Assembly (NCBI RefSeq): GCF_021117405.1
Contig: NZ_CP088251.1
Location: 3,395,001 to 3,459,000, forward strand
Reading direction: 5' to 3'
Length of the DNA: 64,000 nucleotides
From: Frateuria edaphi
GTDB lineage: Bacteria > Pseudomonadota > Gammaproteobacteria > Xanthomonadales > Rhodanobacteraceae
The position numbers and the translations under genes are program-made. Of the stretch, positions 61,862 through 64,000 are shown piece by piece. Within the stretch, counting starts at the first letter, position 1, and each line of letters opens with the position of its first letter. The notes beneath the pieces are model-generated. The model was not told where the DNA came from, did no database searches, and worked only from the letters and a program-made list of their open reading frames with translations.

Positions 61862-62221
61862 TCAAGTCGCTCCCGAACTTGCCCGTGCGTACCGAAGTGC
61901 GTCGCTCAGGTTGTCGTAGCGGTATTCGCGGTAGCAGAATTTCGCCGCGTCAATGCGGGTCACACCCAACGCGTCCATCTCCTCTTGTTCCTCAATCGAG
62001 GCTGCTCGCCCTTGTGTGCCCGTGCGTTCTCCGGGCACGTCCAAGCTACTCAATTTGCTTAGGACAGCGCAGTACAATTCAACGGCCTGGTCGGCCGCCA
62101 TTGCCACGTTATCGGCGGTACGGAGCGTAAAACCCTGACCAATCAGTGCCGCTGCCAGCGTTGCAGCGATCTGCTTGTCTGAAGGGTCTCCGTCGCTTTT
62201 GCGGCACCATTCGTTAGCCAT
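61862..62221 (-). CDS. Hypothetical protein
   Basis: The 119-residue product (MANEWCRKSDGDPSDKQIAATLAAALIGQGFTLRTADNVAMAADQAVELYCAVLSKLSSLDVP...) is mainly helical. A GGGGGAAC ribosome site precedes the ATG at 62221. The end (EEQEEMDALGVTRIDAAKFCYREYRYDNLSDALRYARASSGAT) looks like a helix bundle. No family recognised. The codon use is like real genes and the GC is lower than that of its core neighbours. Confidence 0.65.
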   Translation of the reverse strand: MANEWCRKSDGDPSDKQIAATLAAALIGQGFTLRTADNVAMAADQAVELYCAVLSKLSSLDVPGERTGTQGRAASIEEQEEMDALGVTRIDAAKFCYREYRYDNLSDALRYARASSGAT

Positions 62222-62915
62222 TTGCGTTCCCCCAGACAGTCGATGCGTCACTGAGACGAGGCGCTTTTTGGGCACCTCGATCCGCGGTTGCGCCGGTCCG
62301 CTCCCGTCCGTCGACAGCGACTGGCCTATTCTGATTCATCCGACAGAGGCTGTACCTCAAGTCGCCGAAACGGCCTAGATCCGAGATGCCGTCGAGATGG
62401 CGGTGGCTTGCCCTTCAAGCCGATGACAGGCGGCCATCGCGGCGTTGAGAGGTCGCCTAGTGGTCGCGGGACCGTCCGTTCACGAGCGAAGCGAACCGAT
62501 TTAGGATATCAATCTCAGTAACTCGGGCAACGCAGCTACAGCCCATTGGCATCTGGACAAGCGAGCTCACGCTTGCTTGCCTTCCTTCCGCGTTGTGAAG
62601 CCCACGCAATTCACAGGTCCGCGGGAATGTCGAAACGGCGGAGCGGCACAGACCCCGGAAGGACGGTGCGCTGCCACATGTGACAGCTCGGTGAGCTGCT
62701 ATCGTGGCTTGCTGTTTGCATTGCGTGCAACCGCCCGCCCGCCGACTTGGCCATGGCCATCAGCCTACCTGGAGGACGGGGCGCCCTTGGCGTTGCTTCC
62801 TTTGAGCCGGCATCGACCTCAAGCTTGCATATCCCGTCGAGAAGCCGAAAACGGTGGAGAGGATGAGGTCATCCGCTATCTATTGGCCGGGAGCGGACGG
62901 ACATCGAACAGTGGT
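62222..62915. other. 694-base gap, decayed DNA
   Basis: Open frames here (for example 62577-62930) have no ribosome site, known domain or steady codon use. A TTGGCCGGGAGCGGAC element lies near 62884-62899, similar to those at 28829, 31254 and 56131. Confidence 0.4.
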
Positions 62916-63323
62916 TCACTTTGCTTCTGAAACCACGCCTTGGACCGCATGCACGTCCATCGCGGGCATTGGGAATGGAAGAGTTGGAGCCTTGGCCTGG
63001 AACCGCCCGATGACGGTAGCCACCGCCCGCATTCCTTGGACACGCAACCCTCGCTCGAAGCTTCGGATGTCCCTGTGACCTGAGATGCGATCTGCCACGG
63101 TCAGCTGGACTGCCTGCCCATGGCACTGAGGGTCGCTGATGTTCGTCACATCCGCACCGGCATAAACCTGCCCACGCACAACAACTTCCTTTCCATCGAA
63201 CGTGACGGGCTCTGCCTGGATGTCACAGACGCTCGCCCGAAGCAGCTCTAAAGCAGATGCCTAAGAAGGGGCTCCCGCCAGCAAGGCGAGCAAAAGGAAC
63301 ACCTGCGACGGTTTACAGCTCAT
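62916..63323 (-). pseudogene. Secreted protein gene interrupted by an in-frame TAG
   Basis: Read from ATG 63323 (strong GGAGG ribosome site) the frame encodes a signal-peptide-like start (MSCKPSQVFLLLALLAGAPS), then TAG at 63263-63261, then ASALELLRASVCDIQAEPVTFDGKEVVVRGQVYAGADVTNISDPQCHGQ and on to the stop at 62916. The second part is a typical secreted protein of Xanthomonadales with two Cys. The TAG falls at the likely signal-cleavage region, so the intact gene would have been 135 codons. Only a fragment from a later GTG at 63179 could be translated. Family not named. Confidence 0.7.
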
Positions 63324-63373
63324 ACGCCCTCCACCGAGATGGCTGAATATCCTGCTCTGCCGGGAAGCCAACA

Positions 63374-63382
63374 GGGGGGGGG
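63374..63382. repeat. G9 homopolymer upstream of integrase copy 2
   Basis: Nine G lie about 60-70 bases upstream of the second integrase start. It may vary in length by slippage and so affect the promoter spacing. Confidence 0.5.
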
Positions 63383-63444
63383 CTCGTCGCGAATCTTAGC
63401 CGTCAGTCAAAGCACGGTTGAACTCTCTGCATGAGGGTTCAACC

Positions 63445-64000
63445 ATGAAGACCATCCAACGCAAGGCACCTTGGAACAAGGGCAAGCTCATCGGGCAGAA
63501 AGCACCCCTCAGGCTCCGTGAGCTCTGGGCCATTCGGGTAAGGCTCCAATTATCCGGCACGGCCCGCAACTTGGCGCTGTTCAACCTCGCAATCGATTCG
63601 AAGCTTCGCGGCTGCGACCTTGTCAGCTTGCGTGTTCGAGATGTCTCGCAAGGAACCGTGGTGTCGAGTCGCGCGATCGTCCTTCAGCGGAAGACCAATC
63701 GCCCGGTGCAGTTTGAAATCACAGAACAGACCAGGGCTTGTCTTTTGGCCTGGATCCACACAGCCCGCCTCAGTCTGGCCGACTACCTATTCCCTGGCGG
63801 CCATAGTCAGGACGCCCACCTCTCAACCAGACAGTACGCACGTATCGTCCACGCATGGGTACGGTCTATCGGTTTGGACCCGTGCAGCTACGGCACCCAC
63901 AGCATGCGCCGCACCAAGGTGGCGCTCATCTACCGGCACACGAAGAACCTGCGCGCGGTACAGCTGCTGCTCGGGCACACGAAGCTTGAAAGCACGGTCC
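63445..64000 (+). CDS. Small tyrosine-type integrase (copy 2), cut by window end
   Basis: The frame from ATG 63445 runs to the window edge (185 codons seen). It is a close paralogue of 30138-30746: the same start (MK...RKAPWNKGKLIGQKAPL), DSKLRGCDL, QRKTNRPVQFEI, THSMRRTKVALIY and LLLGHTKLEST, so the catalytic set is present up to the cut; the Tyr lies past the edge. The upstream sequence GAGGGTTCAACCATGAAG is shared with copy 1. The two copies point the same way 33 kb apart. Confidence 0.9.
   Translation, partial: MKTIQRKAPWNKGKLIGQKAPLRLRELWAIRVRLQLSGTARNLALFNLAIDSKLRGCDLVSLRVRDVSQGTVVSSRAIVLQRKTNRPVQFEITEQTRACLLAWIHTARLSLADYLFPGGHSQDAHLSTRQYARIVHAWVRSIGLDPCSYGTHSMRRTKVALIYRHTKNLRAVQLLLGHTKLESTV

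Noticed and set aside
62577..62930. A 117-codon plus-strand gene
   Set aside because: No ribosome site, no domain, Arg/Pro-rich composition, and it overlaps the end of the minus-strand secreted-protein pseudogene.

Overview
The window is GC-rich DNA from a gammaproteobacterium, most likely a Xanthomonadales member (Rhodanobacteraceae such as Dyella, Luteibacter or Rhodanobacter, or a relative). This is inferred from an RpfC-like hybrid kinase, a QueF of the long type, CCTCTCCCC-type intergenic palindromes and a BPSL0761-family small protein. No database search was possible.

Layout. (1) 1-9.5 kb looks like ordinary chromosome: the end of an aldo/keto reductase gene, queF, a lipoprotein, a PA2169-family protein, a DUF488 protein, an esterase, a secreted Gly-rich protein, an OmpR/EnvZ-type pair and an RpfC-like sensor kinase. 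(2) 9.7-31.2 kb looks like a genomic island. It opens with a 3' tRNA fragment (9677-9719) and carries a complete Wadjet (JetABCD) anti-plasmid operon. It then holds several unknown or broken genes, a cluster of complex repeats (19.2-20.25 kb) and a set of small minus-strand genes (BPSL0761, DUF2442-like, ParS-like). These are followed by a three-gene module of a ParB-like protein and two very large tyrosine-recombinase proteins, an integron-type attC with one reversed gene cassette, a Cys-rich small ORF, a small tyrosine integrase and an H-NS-like protein with a terminator. (3) 31.3-57 kb is mostly a redox, detoxification and signalling region. It has alpha/beta hydrolases, an epoxide hydrolase, two enoyl-CoA-hydratase-like paralogues, an isochorismatase, Ohr, SDRs, an FMN reductase, an MFS exporter with a LysR regulator, cytochrome P460, a DJ-1 protein plus cupin, and an NTF2-like protein. 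It also has an 1870-residue kinase/AAA/histidine-kinase fusion next to two FixJ-type regulators. (4) 57.5-61.7 kb holds a desaturase, NhaA and an RsbRD-type histidine kinase. (5) 62-64 kb is sparse and decayed, and ends in a second copy of the small integrase that runs off the window.

How it fits together. The two near-identical integrases (30.1 and 63.4 kb) bracket about 33 kb, and the tRNA fragment lies at 9.7 kb, so much of the window may have been built by site-specific recombination. Wadjet is the recognised defence cargo. The large-recombinase trio is the best candidate for a poorly described mobile system. In the redox region several promoters share a GGTATCG-containing element, suggesting one regulon. 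Several genes carry single-base lesions (DUF6988-like, HbpS-like, a secreted protein with an in-frame TAG). The giant kinase has lost the DFG aspartate of its Ser/Thr-kinase domain.
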